DNA of 48,583 nt, taken from Lachnospiraceae bacterium (GTDB taxonomy: Bacteria > Bacillota > Clostridia > Lachnospirales > Lachnospiraceae). The first letter of the stretch is position 1; each line of letters opens with the position of its first letter. The notes beneath the pieces were generated by a model that worked only from the letters and a program-made list of their open reading frames with translations, did not search any database and was not told the origin of the DNA. The DNA lies in assembly GCA_017544835.1 (NCBI GenBank), contig JAFYDI010000010.1, forward strand, positions 1 through 48,583, given 5' to 3'. Positions 16,117-24,460 of this stretch are shown here, piece after piece. The translations under genes were made by a program, and so were the position numbers.

Positions 16117-17715
16117 ATGCAGGGAATACCGCTGTCATTACTTAATAATTCTCAGGTTTCCGCAGCCGGAATTAACAATGTGGATGTTTCGGCTGTAAGG
16201 GAAGAGAATGACCGCGCCCTTTTGGACCTTATTAAAGGCATTTCCAACGGAGAAACGCTTCTTGGTAAGGTTCTTTCTTCCGACGAGGCTTCATATACGT
16301 TTAAGACACTTGATACAGGGGTTACGATTAATGCCAAAGCCGAAAATGGAGTTATTCTTACCAAGGGGGCTACAATACTTTTTGAAGTAAGCAAGCTTTC
16401 CGATTCGGAGATAACACTCCGCCCTTTAAACGTCAATACATCATCGTCCGTAACGGCCGAAAGCGCTCTTAAAGCCGCAGGACTTCCGGTTAACAATCGT
16501 TCTTTGGAACTTACCGTTCGTAACATGGAATACGGTAATCCCATCGACCGTAAGAGCCTTACGGAATCATATCGGGACGTGGCTCTCAATCCCGAAACTC
16601 CGGTCAAATATATCGTCGATCTTCAGAAAATGCAGATTCCTGTCACCAACGAAAATCTTGAGCAGTACAAAGCATACCTCAACATGAAGAATGTGTTTGT
16701 TGAGGACTTTTCGGAGATTGCGTCTGCGCTATCCGACTCTTTAACGGAAATTCAGGAACCGGCTCAAAATTCCGAGAACTTATCATTTCCAAAGATTATG
16801 AGCAACATAGAGACTGTAGAGGAGTTTACGGTAGCTCTTGATAAGAATGAAACCATGCCTGAACTTTCTGAAGCGGTGAAAGCTCTTGCGGGAGAGGTCA
16901 GGGAAGAAATAAACAAGCTTACAGTGCCGGCGCATACCGCAACGCCTCAGACAGATATGCCCAAGGACGAAGTCGCAAGCTTATTCAAACAGCCAGCAGT
17001 CAAAGAAACCGAGCTGCCGGAGCGTCTTCTTGCCGAGACAAGCACTAAACATACTATCCCCGAAGAGACCGCAGCCAATCTTTCCGAACGCCTTAAAACA
17101 GGTCTTAAGGAAGTATTTGACAAATTCTTTACGGAACATCTTACACTTAACGAGCAGGAACTTCCCGATAAGGTTAAGATTAAGGATTTATACGAAAAGC
17201 TTTATACTGAAACCCGAAAGATTTCAAGCGCTTTAGAGGAAGCTGTGCCTAAAGAGAACCCTGCGGTACCCAAGATTACGCTTCTTAACAACAACATAGA
17301 CTTTATGAATGCGCTCAATCATTTTATTCCTTACGTTCAGATACCCTTTAGAGGCGAAGCCGGCGCCAAGGCAGGCGAATTGTACGTCTACAGGAATAAG
17401 TCGGGCAAAGGTATGGAGAACGACGAGGTAAGCGCCTTCCTGCACCTTGATATGGACCATCTCGGCCCGACTGACGTGTATGTTAAAATGCGTGGACAGA
17501 ACGTAAATACCGAGTTTACCCTGGCTGATGAAGCAAGCCTTGATTTTATAGAGAAGCACATGGATTACCTTGACAAGAGACTTTCGGACAAAGGATATTC
17601 CCTTACCACCGAAGGAAAGGTCAAAGAACGCACCAAAACACCCATCGAGGAAGCCTTCGAGCAAAGCATATCCAAGGTTTTGATAGCAAGAACTTCTTTT
17701 GACGCAAGAATTTAA
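16117..17715 (+). CDS. FliK-like (flagellar hook-length control domain) protein
   Basis: A 532-residue protein with no membrane segment. The first 130 residues are a mixed domain including a turn-rich, beta-like part (L-G-K-V-L-S-S-D-E-A-S-Y-T-F). The middle (about 230-400) is low-complexity, glutamate- and threonine-rich, and probably disordered. The C-terminal part (about 400-490, F-I-P-Y-V-Q-I-P-F, G-E-L-Y-V-Y, F-L-H-L-D-M-D-H-L-G-P-T-D-V-Y-V) resembles the Flg_hook domain of FliK, where L-x-P-x-x-L-G-x-V-x-V is typical. It corresponds by position and length to Bacillus YlqG, between rnhB and ylqH. The next gene, 3 bases on, is FlhB-like, its expected partner. A role in secretion is inference; no other flagellar gene is in the window. 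Confidence 0.6.
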   Translation: MQGIPLSLLNNSQVSAAGINNVDVSAVREENDRALLDLIKGISNGETLLGKVLSSDEASYTFKTLDTGVTINAKAENGVILTKGATILFEVSKLSDSEITLRPLNVNTSSSVTAESALKAAGLPVNNRSLELTVRNMEYGNPIDRKSLTESYRDVALNPETPVKYIVDLQKMQIPVTNENLEQYKAYLNMKNVFVEDFSEIASALSDSLTEIQEPAQNSENLSFPKIMSNIETVEEFTVALDKNETMPELSEAVKALAGEVREEINKLTVPAHTATPQTDMPKDEVASLFKQPAVKETELPERLLAETSTKHTIPEETAANLSERLKTGLKEVFDKFFTEHLTLNEQELPDKVKIKDLYEKLYTETRKISSALEEAVPKENPAVPKITLLNNNIDFMNALNHFIPYVQIPFRGEAGAKAGELYVYRNKSGKGMENDEVSAFLHLDMDHLGPTDVYVKMRGQNVNTEFTLADEASLDFIEKHMDYLDKRLSDKGYSLTTEGKVKERTKTPIEEAFEQSISKVLIARTSFDARI

Positions 17716-17717
17716 GT

Positions 17718-18008
17718 ATGGACGACAAAGACAAGAAACTTAAGAACAAACAGGCCATAGCCCTTGAATACGATCCCGATGACATAGCGCCCCGAGTAGT
17801 TGCAACCGGTGGCGGTCATTTGGCTGAACGTATTATAGAAGAAGCGAGAAAAGCCGACATACCGGTCCATCAGGACGAAAAGCTTGCCAAGACCTTATCA
17901 AAGCTTGATGTGGGGGACGCAATACCTCCCGAACTTTATGAGGTCGTGGCCGAAATTCTCGTCTTTGTGGATGCAATGGATAAGTTAAAAGGTAAGATAG
18001 GTAAGTAA
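17718..18008 (+). CDS. FlhB cytoplasmic-domain-like protein (YlqH/FhlB type)
   Basis: A 96-residue soluble protein matching the cytoplasmic domain of FlhB, the export switch of flagellar type III secretion. Family features are A-I-A-L-E-Y-D-P (residues 13-20), A-P-R-V-V-A-T-G-G-G-H-L-A-E-R-I-I-E-E-A, I-P-V-H-Q-D-E-K-L-A-K-T-L and the I-P-P-E-L-Y-E-V-V-A-E-I-L end. It lacks the N-terminal membrane part and the N-P-T-H self-cleavage site, starting effectively just after where that would be, like the natural C-terminal cleavage product. It is 3 bases after the FliK-like gene and shares a base with the yraN start. Function is unknown; it may compete with or assist FlhB. Confidence 0.82.
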   Translation: MDDKDKKLKNKQAIALEYDPDDIAPRVVATGGGHLAERIIEEARKADIPVHQDEKLAKTLSKLDVGDAIPPELYEVVAEILVFVDAMDKLKGKIGK

Positions 18009-18358
18009 TGAACAAAAGAAATGTAGGAAGCGACAAGGAAGACCTTGTAAGTCGTTTCCTTGAAAAAAACGGTGTCAGAGTACTTGACAGAAATTACGAC
18101 ACCGACCGCGGTGAGATAGATATTATCGGCGCCGATGGTGACTATATAGTATTTTTTGAAGTAAAGTACAGAAAAGCCGGTGAATACGGAAGCCCGCTAG
18201 AGGCAATTACAAAGAGCAAGGTTAGAAGAATTGTGGGCGCTTCAAGGATTTATCTATACAACAATCATTATAGCGAGAACACATATGTGCGTTACGATTG
18301 CATAGGTGTGCTTGACAGCGATATTACGTGGATTAAGAACGCATTTGATGCTTTTTAA
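18008..18358 (+). CDS. yraN: YraN family protein (UPF0102)
   Basis: A 116-residue protein with a restriction-endonuclease-like core: D-R-N-Y-D-T-D-R-G-E-I-D-I-I, then V-F-F-E-V-K-Y-R, giving the E-x-D...E-x-K arrangement typical of this nuclease superfamily. YraN proteins commonly sit beside rnhB in bacteria, and their nuclease activity is predicted rather than well established. The start ATG overlaps the previous stop (TAATG). It is the last gene of the lepB-rbgA-rnhB cluster. No clear terminator follows before the two-component genes. Confidence 0.9.
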   Translation: MNKRNVGSDKEDLVSRFLEKNGVRVLDRNYDTDRGEIDIIGADGDYIVFFEVKYRKAGEYGSPLEAITKSKVRRIVGASRIYLYNNHYSENTYVRYDCIGVLDSDITWIKNAFDAF

Positions 18359-18373
18359 ATAAACATTAATAAT

Positions 18374-18401
18374 TTGTGCCCTTAGCATTAAAAAATATAA
18401 A
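18374..18401 (+). promoter_or_regulatory. possible promoter for the two-component operon
   Basis: TTGTGC (18374-18379) and TATAAA (18396-18401) are 16 bases apart, 49 bases before the regulator start. The region is very AT-rich and an alternative -10, TATGAT at 18403-18408, exists, so the exact promoter is uncertain. Confidence 0.4.
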
Positions 18402-18450
18402 ATATGATATACTTAACAAATTTGTGGTAACAGAGAAATCGGAGGATTAT

Positions 18451-19143
18451 ATGATTAATATTTTGGTATGCGATGACGATCACGAGATAGTTGATGCCAT
18501 TGAAATATATCTTATGCAGGAAAGCTACAATGTTTTCAAAGCATATGACGGAATTGAAGCACTTGAGATATTGAAAAAAGAAGACATTCAGCTTCTTATA
18601 ATCGATGTAATGATGCCTCGTCTTGACGGCATTCACGCAATCATGAAGATCAGAGAATCCTCAAGTATTCCGATTATCATTCTTTCTGCCAAGAATGAAG
18701 ATCCCGATAAGATTCTCGGCCTTAATGTGGGTGCTGATGATTATCTTCCCAAGCCTTTCAATCCGCTTGAACTTGTGGCAAGAGTTAAGTCTCAGTTAAG
18801 ACGTTATACAAAGCTTGGCAATATGCCTCAGGAATCACAGGCAATTTACTCTGTGGGCGGTCTTGTGATGAATGATGAGACCAAGGAAGTTACGGTTGAT
18901 GACGAACCCGTCAAGCTTACTCCCATTGAGTACAATATCCTTCTTTTGCTTGTAAAGAATCAGGGACGTGTATATTCCATCGACCAGATTTATGAGCAGA
19001 TATGGAATGAGCAGGCAATCGGCGCGGACAATACCGTTGCGGTACATATAAGACACATCAGAGAGAAGATAGAGATTAACCCAAGAGAGCCTCGTTACTT
19101 AAAGGTTGTATGGGGCGTAGGATACAAGATCGATAAGTTATAA
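18451..19143 (+). CDS. OmpR/PhoB family response regulator
   Basis: A 230-residue regulator. The receiver domain (1-120) has the acidic pocket D-D-D-H near residues 8-11, phosphoacceptor Asp52 in L-I-I-D-V-M-M-P, the Ser/Thr switch residue in I-I-I-L-S-A-K and Lys in L-P-K-P-F. A winged helix (about 135-228) ends with V-A-V-H-I-R-H-I-R-E-K-I-E and the V-W-G-V-G-Y-K wing. GGAGG at 18441-18445 fixes ATG 18451; the longer open frame from 18376 lacks a ribosome site. The cognate kinase starts 14 bases downstream. The signal is unknown. Confidence 0.95.
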   Translation: MINILVCDDDHEIVDAIEIYLMQESYNVFKAYDGIEALEILKKEDIQLLIIDVMMPRLDGIHAIMKIRESSSIPIIILSAKNEDPDKILGLNVGADDYLPKPFNPLELVARVKSQLRRYTKLGNMPQESQAIYSVGGLVMNDETKEVTVDDEPVKLTPIEYNILLLLVKNQGRVYSIDQIYEQIWNEQAIGADNTVAVHIRHIREKIEINPREPRYLKVVWGVGYKIDKL

Positions 19144-19157
19144 GATACGGAAGATTT

Positions 19158-21761
19158 ATGACTAACAGAAACAAAAAAGTAAAAGTTTATACACCCAAGT
19201 CAAGTGATACGAAGGCTGTCCTCAAAAAGGATAAGCCTTCTAAAGCTTTACGGAATATTTTTGTGCTTCTTCAAAGTATTTTGGGAAGCTTTGTTGTGCT
19301 GTGTATCTTTATCTACTCCATCAATTCGCGGATTAAAGTTTTCGACAGAGGAAGCGTTTCGGAAGATAATATTTCTTTTTACGATTTAAGTAATGACTAC
19401 TATGAATCCGACGTATTTAAGAATAATTTCCGCAATTACGTTGAGTCGATGATAAGATATGTCACGATCAGTGAGCAGATTACCAGAAACGGTAAGTATG
19501 ACCCCAACATTATTATCGATGTGGGTGAGTTTGCACATAGAAATTCAGCAAGCGTTTACGAAGGTCCTGAGATTAAGTATAAGCTTGGCGTCCTTTTGGA
19601 ATGGGGCGAGACCATCAACAACGGCGGTAATGCGACCGACGAAAATTACGGTTCTTCAATATGTACTTATGAATTCTACACTCTTGATGAATATTGTAAG
19701 TTCTTTAACATATCTGCCGATACGTTGGAGGTTCCCGAAAGCTATGATCCGGAGTCGGTTTACGAATCTTTTGAAACGCTGAAAGACGATCGTTTCCGCA
19801 CCGTTGACGGCAAGAGAGTCAACCAATATGTTACCGATGCCAAGGAATACGGTGAGCTTGTAAAGAACGTTCAGAAGGCTGTTGATGACCTTTATTTTAA
19901 CTATACCGAATATAAGGCCAATGAGTTCCGATTCGACGAGAATAAGACAAGCTTCAGGTATTGTGTAAGTAAGATTGAGAACGGCAACAGAAAGATTTAT
20001 TCCAATGTCAGCGCCTTCTACAAGGGTATCGATGAAAAGTTCATCGACGAAGCGTTTATAGGCTACGCAGAGGGATTAAAGACCAAGTTTGGAAAAGTAT
20101 ATGTAGATACTTCTTACGAGTTCTACGGCAGCAATGATGATATGACTATTTATGATATTATCAGAGAAGCCGTGCAGCGAGACTACGCATATGCATTTTC
20201 CGGAGATACCAATGTATGGGTAGGCGTTGATACCAAGTATAACGGCGACAGCGAGAACGATGTATTTTCGTCAAATTACGATACATTTACCCGCTCAGCG
20301 CAGATGGTACCCTTTGTAATATCTTTCGGTGCGCTTGCAGTTATATGCTTTATAGCGTTATTCATAATCATAATCGGCATAGACAGACAATATCTGGCCC
20401 AGGACGAAGGCTCATCCAGATTAAACCGATTTGAAAAGATGCCTATAGAAAGCATGATTCTGTCGGCAATTCTTATCGGAGTTATTCTGTACCTTTTGGA
20501 AAACTGGGTAATAAGAGAATTGCTTTATAAGATAGAGGAACCCGTTACAAGCATTTATTTCCTTGTGCCGGCGGTTTCCCTGATGCTTCTTGACTTATAT
20601 CTGGCATTGTCTTTCCTGTATGGTGTAATCAGAAGAATTACAGTCAGGAATGTATTTGAAGGAAGCCTTCTTTTGCTCCTTGCACCAAAGGTTAATAAGC
20701 AAAAGAACAAGATTAAAGGGTGGCTCGGAACCGTTAACGACAGCTCGGCAGTTGCGTTAAGGACATGGATTTCATACATATTGTTCCTGCTGTTTAACTG
20801 CTTCTGGGTATGCGTAATGTTCTTTAGCTCGCATAGAATACTGGCGATAGTGGTACTTCTTATATTCGACATATGCGTGGGTGCGGGACTTTTCAATCGT
20901 AACTATGAAAAGAAAGTTATTTTTGAAGGCGTCAAAAGAATAAATAACGGCGAATACGATTACAAAATCGATGTTTCCAAGATGCACGGCGACAATAAGG
21001 AACTGGCAAGCGAGGTTAACAACATCGGCCTAGGCCTTAGCAAAGCGCTTGAAATAAGTACTAAGGATGAGAAGCTTAAGGCTGACCTTATTACAAATGT
21101 TTCGCACGACATCAAGACGCCGCTTACATCGATTATCAACTATGTAGACTTACTTAAGAGAGAGAATATAGAGGATGAGAGAGTCAAGAAATACATTTCG
21201 GTTCTTGATGAAAAGTCTCAGAGGTTAAAACAGCTTACCTTTGACCTTTTGGAGGCTTCAAAGGTTTCGTCCGGTAACATTTCGATTGACTTAATTAAGA
21301 TTGACCTTGTGGAATTTAGTAAGCAGGCAATAGGTGAATTTGAAGATAAGTTTGAGGAGAGAGGCCTTGAACTTGTGGCCAATGTTCCGGGTGAACCGTT
21401 ATACGCAATGGTAGACCCCAGACATATGTGGCGTGTGGTTGAGAATATACTCAATAATGTTTATAAGTATGCAATGAACAATACCAGAGTGTATTTCGAT
21501 CTTTTGCAGGATAAGGATAAGAAGATTACTTTATCCCTTAAGAACATATCCAATCAGCAGCTTAATATTCCTGCGGATGAACTTACCGAAAGATTTATAA
21601 GAGGAGATGTCTCCAGAAGTACCGAAGGCTCCGGCCTGGGACTTTCGATAGCCAAGAACTTAACACAGGCTCAGGGCGGAGAGTTTGATATATACTTAGA
21701 CGGAGACCTCTTTAAGGTTACAATCACACTTTCACCTGCGGAAGAAGAAACTGAAGAATAG
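19158..21761 (+). CDS. membrane sensor histidine kinase
   Basis: An 867-residue sensor. A membrane helix at about 36-57 is followed by an extracellular domain of roughly 310 residues rich in tyrosine, aspartate and asparagine. About five further membrane helices lie between 375 and 590 (for example L-A-V-I-C-F-I-A-L-F-I-I-I-I-G). The kinase core has H-box N-V-S-H-D-I-K-T-P-L with His650, N-box N-I-L-N-N-V-Y-K-Y-A, and G-box G-S-G-L-G-L-S-I-A-K. It follows its OmpR-type regulator by 14 bases. The large outer domain suggests direct sensing of an external ligand, but I do not recognise the fold. A bidirectional terminator closes the unit. Confidence 0.93.
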   Translation: MTNRNKKVKVYTPKSSDTKAVLKKDKPSKALRNIFVLLQSILGSFVVLCIFIYSINSRIKVFDRGSVSEDNISFYDLSNDYYESDVFKNNFRNYVESMIRYVTISEQITRNGKYDPNIIIDVGEFAHRNSASVYEGPEIKYKLGVLLEWGETINNGGNATDENYGSSICTYEFYTLDEYCKFFNISADTLEVPESYDPESVYESFETLKDDRFRTVDGKRVNQYVTDAKEYGELVKNVQKAVDDLYFNYTEYKANEFRFDENKTSFRYCVSKIENGNRKIYSNVSAFYKGIDEKFIDEAFIGYAEGLKTKFGKVYVDTSYEFYGSNDDMTIYDIIREAVQRDYAYAFSGDTNVWVGVDTKYNGDSENDVFSSNYDTFTRSAQMVPFVISFGALAVICFIALFIIIIGIDRQYLAQDEGSSRLNRFEKMPIESMILSAILIGVILYLLENWVIRELLYKIEEPVTSIYFLVPAVSLMLLDLYLALSFLYGVIRRITVRNVFEGSLLLLLAPKVNKQKNKIKGWLGTVNDSSAVALRTWISYILFLLFNCFWVCVMFFSSHRILAIVVLLIFDICVGAGLFNRNYEKKVIFEGVKRINNGEYDYKIDVSKMHGDNKELASEVNNIGLGLSKALEISTKDEKLKADLITNVSHDIKTPLTSIINYVDLLKRENIEDERVKKYISVLDEKSQRLKQLTFDLLEASKVSSGNISIDLIKIDLVEFSKQAIGEFEDKFEERGLELVANVPGEPLYAMVDPRHMWRVVENILNNVYKYAMNNTRVYFDLLQDKDKKITLSLKNISNQQLNIPADELTERFIRGDVSRSTEGSGLGLSIAKNLTQAQGGEFDIYLDGDLFKVTITLSPAEEETEE

Positions 21762-21769
21762 CATTATAA

Positions 21770-21798
21770 AAGCGCTTTGGAATTACTCCAAAGCGCTT
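21770..21798. terminator. bidirectional terminator between the kinase and prs
   Basis: AAGCGCTTTGGA (21770-21781) and TCCAAAGCGCTT (21787-21798) are perfect 12-bp complements with loop ATTAC. On the minus strand the stem is followed by TTATAATGC with T-rich start, so it should stop prs transcription; it also lies 8 bases after the kinase stop on the plus strand. Confidence 0.88.
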
Positions 21799-21803
21799 AT
21801 GCT

Positions 21804-22994
21804 TTATATTAATTCAAATTTCTGACGTTCGTTGTATTTATCAAGCACTTCATGAATCTTTTCGGTAGAAGTGATAACGTTGCCGATTGATAAGTCGTGG
21901 TTCATAAAGTCTATTATCTGAGCAATAAACTTGCTGACATCGGCTTCAAGGTAGTAGGACTTAGACTTAACTTCGGGCTTGGTGTAGATAAGATTGGTGG
22001 TGATGACCTTATCGAATATGCACTGTTCGTATGCCTTGTCAAAAGCTTCCATACCGTTTGTAAACTGACCGAAGGTAGCAAGGATAAAGATGCGCTTTGC
22101 GTTCTTTTCCTTAATCTGTCTTGCAGTATCAAGGATGCTTTCGCCTGAAGAAATAATATCGTCTACGATAATAACATCCTTACCGTCTATATTGTCACCC
22201 AGGAATTCGTGAGAAACGATGGGGTTCTTACCGTTAACAATCTTGCTGTAATCGCGTCTCTTATAAAACATTCCGGCATCTACGCCGAGTACGCTTGCAA
22301 AATAAACCGCTCTGTCCAAAGCACCTTCATCGGGGGAGATAACAACCGTATGGTCTTTATCGATTATCATGTCTTCCTCGCCCTCAAGGAGAGTCTTTAA
22401 GAACTGATAATATGCGCTGAAGTTATCAAAGCCTGAAAGCGGAGCCGCATTCTGGACTCTGGGGTCGTGAGCATCAAAGGTAATGATGTTCTCAACACCC
22501 ATAGAGTAAAGCTCTTCAAGAGCGTAAGCGCAGTCGAGGGATTCACGTCCGTTTCTCTTATGCTGACGGCCTTCATAAAGATAAGGCATGATTACATTTA
22601 TTCTCTTAGCCTTACCGGTAGCGGCCTGAATGATTCTCTTTAAATCCTGATAATGGTCGTCGGGAGATTTGTGGTTGATGTAGCCGTTCATGTTGTATGT
22701 AATGCTTGAATTACATACGTCTACGAGTATGAAAAGGTCTTTTCCTCGAACGGACTCGTTAAAGATACCTTTGCCTTCGCCGCTTCCGAATCTGGGACAC
22801 TCGGCATCAATCAAAAAAGAAGGCTCGGCGTAACCTTCGAATGCAGGGTCGGTCTTAAGACCCGTTCTGATAGCTTTTCTAAAGTCCACAAGGTAGTTGT
22901 CAACGCTTTTACCTATCTTGGCTGCGGAGTCAAGAGCACAAACCTTTAAGGGGGCAAAAGGAAGAGCGTTTTCAAGCACACGTAAATTTGGCAT
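21804..22994 (-). CDS. prs: ribose-phosphate pyrophosphokinase (long form)
   Basis: PRPP synthetase transfers pyrophosphate from ATP to ribose 5-phosphate, feeding purine, pyrimidine, histidine and tryptophan synthesis. The 396-residue protein is longer than the usual 310-320-residue enzyme, as in a Clostridia-type subgroup. Visible motifs are the R-x-N-x-R-E-S-L (Y-L-Y-E-G-R-Q-H-K-R-N-G-R-E) catalytic region, T-F-D-A-H-D-P, and the PRPP-binding loop V-I-I-V-D-D-I-I-S-S-G-E-S. ATG at 22994 (minus strand), preceded by GAAAGGA, is preferred over a TTG eight codons upstream. It is the only large minus-strand gene in the window and is divergent from the DUF512 gene, with overlapping promoters. 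Confidence 0.93.
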   Translation of the reverse strand: MPNLRVLENALPFAPLKVCALDSAAKIGKSVDNYLVDFRKAIRTGLKTDPAFEGYAEPSFLIDAECPRFGSGEGKGIFNESVRGKDLFILVDVCNSSITYNMNGYINHKSPDDHYQDLKRIIQAATGKAKRINVIMPYLYEGRQHKRNGRESLDCAYALEELYSMGVENIITFDAHDPRVQNAAPLSGFDNFSAYYQFLKTLLEGEEDMIIDKDHTVVISPDEGALDRAVYFASVLGVDAGMFYKRRDYSKIVNGKNPIVSHEFLGDNIDGKDVIIVDDIISSGESILDTARQIKEKNAKRIFILATFGQFTNGMEAFDKAYEQCIFDKVITTNLIYTKPEVKSKSYYLEADVSKFIAQIIDFMNHDLSIGNVITSTEKIHEVLDKYNERQKFELI

Positions 22995-23030
22995 AATTTT
23001 TCCTTTCGGGTTTCTCAATCTTTCGATTAA

Positions 23031-23059
23031 TTTATAGCATTAGGATAGTGACACGTCAA
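23031..23059 (-). promoter_or_regulatory. prs promoter
   Basis: On the minus strand TTGACG (23059-23054) and TATAAA (23036-23031) are 17 bases apart, with TGC before the -10 (extended -10). The transcript should start near 23024. It overlaps the plus-strand promoter at 23048-23076. Confidence 0.85.
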
Positions 23060-23076
23060 GGAATTTCGTATAAAAT
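23048..23076 (+). promoter_or_regulatory. promoter for the DUF512-der-plsY-gpsA operon
   Basis: GTGACA (23048-23053) and TAAAAT (23071-23076) are 17 bases apart, 30 bases before the DUF512 start. The prs -35 box lies inside its spacer, so polymerase can probably occupy only one direction at a time. Confidence 0.65.
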
Positions 23077-23106
23077 AAATGGAGTGAATTGTAACATGGA
23101 GAAGTA

Positions 23107-24450
23107 ATGGATAAGAATAAGAATCATGTCATAAGCGATGTTTGCGAAGGTTCTCCCGCAGAGCTTGCAGGCATTAAGGCAGGGGATATTTTTCTTGAAT
23201 TAAACGGCGAAGAAATCGAAGATATCTTTGATTACAGATACAAGATTTTGGTGCCTCATATTGATATAACGGTCTTAAGAAATGATGAAAGACTGACATT
23301 TTCTTTTGACAAAGACGAAGACGAAGATGTGGGTCTTGAGTTTGAAAACGGACTCATGGACGAGTACAGAAGATGTAAGAATAATTGCATATTCTGTTTC
23401 ATAGACCAGATGCCTCCGGGTATGAGAGAGACTCTTTACTTTAAGGATGACGACCAGCGTCTTTCTTTCCTTCAGGGTAATTACGTTACGCTTACCAATT
23501 TAAGCGACAAGGACGTAGACCGTATAATTAAGTACCGAATGGAGCCTATTAATATATCTTTCCAGACCACCAATCCGGAACTTAGATGTATGATGCTTCA
23601 TAACCGTTTCGCAGGCGAGGCTTTAAAGATTGCCGATAAGCTTTATGAAGCCGGAATAGTCATGAACGGCCAGATAGTACTCTGTAAAGGCGTTAATGAC
23701 GGCGCTGAGCTTAGACGTACCATAGAAGACCTTATGAAGTATTTGCCGGTCTTAGAGAGCGTTTCCGTGGTTCCCGTAGGCCTTTCCAAATATCGAGAAG
23801 GATTATATCCGCTTGAGCCTTTCAATCATGATGATGCAGAGGCAGTTATAGACCTTATAGAGGAATATCAGAAGAAAGCTTATGCCGAGCACGGGCTTCA
23901 CTTTATACACGCAAGCGATGAATGGTATATACTTGCGGGTCGTGAGATGCCCGAAGAGGAGCGTTACGACGGATTTCTTCAGTACGAAAACGGCGTAGGC
24001 ATGATAAGACTTATGATTAATGAGTTTAATGAAGCCTTTGAAAAGGATAAGATTAAAGGCATACGTAAGCTCTTTATGAAGCCTTATGAATGCACGGTCG
24101 TAACCGGTCGACTTGCTTATCCTTATATTAAGCAGTTTGCGGACCGCGTGATGGCAGAATATCCGAAGATTAAGGTGGATGTTGTGGCTATCAGAAATGA
24201 TTTCTTTGGCGAGATGATTACCGTATCGGGACTTTTAACCGGCGGTGATATTATCAAGCAGCTTAAAGAGCACGGCCATTACAAAGAAGTACTGCTGCCG
24301 AGGAACGTTTTAAAGGCAGATGAAGATATTTTTCTTGATGATGTGAAGTTAACGGAGCTTGAGGACGCTTTACAAGTTAAATGTAAGGTTGTACAATCAA
24401 GCGGTCGCGGTATGCTTGTGTCATTTATGGGACGCAGACTCAAAAATTAG
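23107..24450 (+). CDS. DUF512 protein with PDZ-like and radical-SAM-like regions
   Basis: A 447-residue protein of the DUF512 family, often annotated as a putative FeS-containing oxidoreductase. Residues 1-65 are PDZ-like ([13 protein letters not shown]). Cys90, Cys94 and Cys97 form a C-x3-C-x2-C cluster ([10 protein letters not shown]), the usual radical-SAM [4Fe-4S] site. A barrel-like middle follows, and the last 200 residues are the DUF512 domain. The function is not known to me. The gene is commonly next to der, which starts 10 bases downstream, so a link to ribosome or translation functions is possible but only positional. GGAG lies 8-11 bases before the start. Confidence 0.88.
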   Translation: MDKNKNHVISDVCEGSPAELAGIKAGDIFLELNGEEIEDIFDYRYKILVPHIDITVLRNDERLTFSFDKDEDEDVGLEFENGLMDEYRRCKNNCIFCFIDQMPPGMRETLYFKDDDQRLSFLQGNYVTLTNLSDKDVDRIIKYRMEPINISFQTTNPELRCMMLHNRFAGEALKIADKLYEAGIVMNGQIVLCKGVNDGAELRRTIEDLMKYLPVLESVSVVPVGLSKYREGLYPLEPFNHDDAEAVIDLIEEYQKKAYAEHGLHFIHASDEWYILAGREMPEEERYDGFLQYENGVGMIRLMINEFNEAFEKDKIKGIRKLFMKPYECTVVTGRLAYPYIKQFADRVMAEYPKIKVDVVAIRNDFFGEMITVSGLLTGGDIIKQLKEHGHYKEVLLPRNVLKADEDIFLDDVKLTELEDALQVKCKVVQSSGRGMLVSFMGRRLKN

Positions 24451-24460
24451 TGGAGAACAT

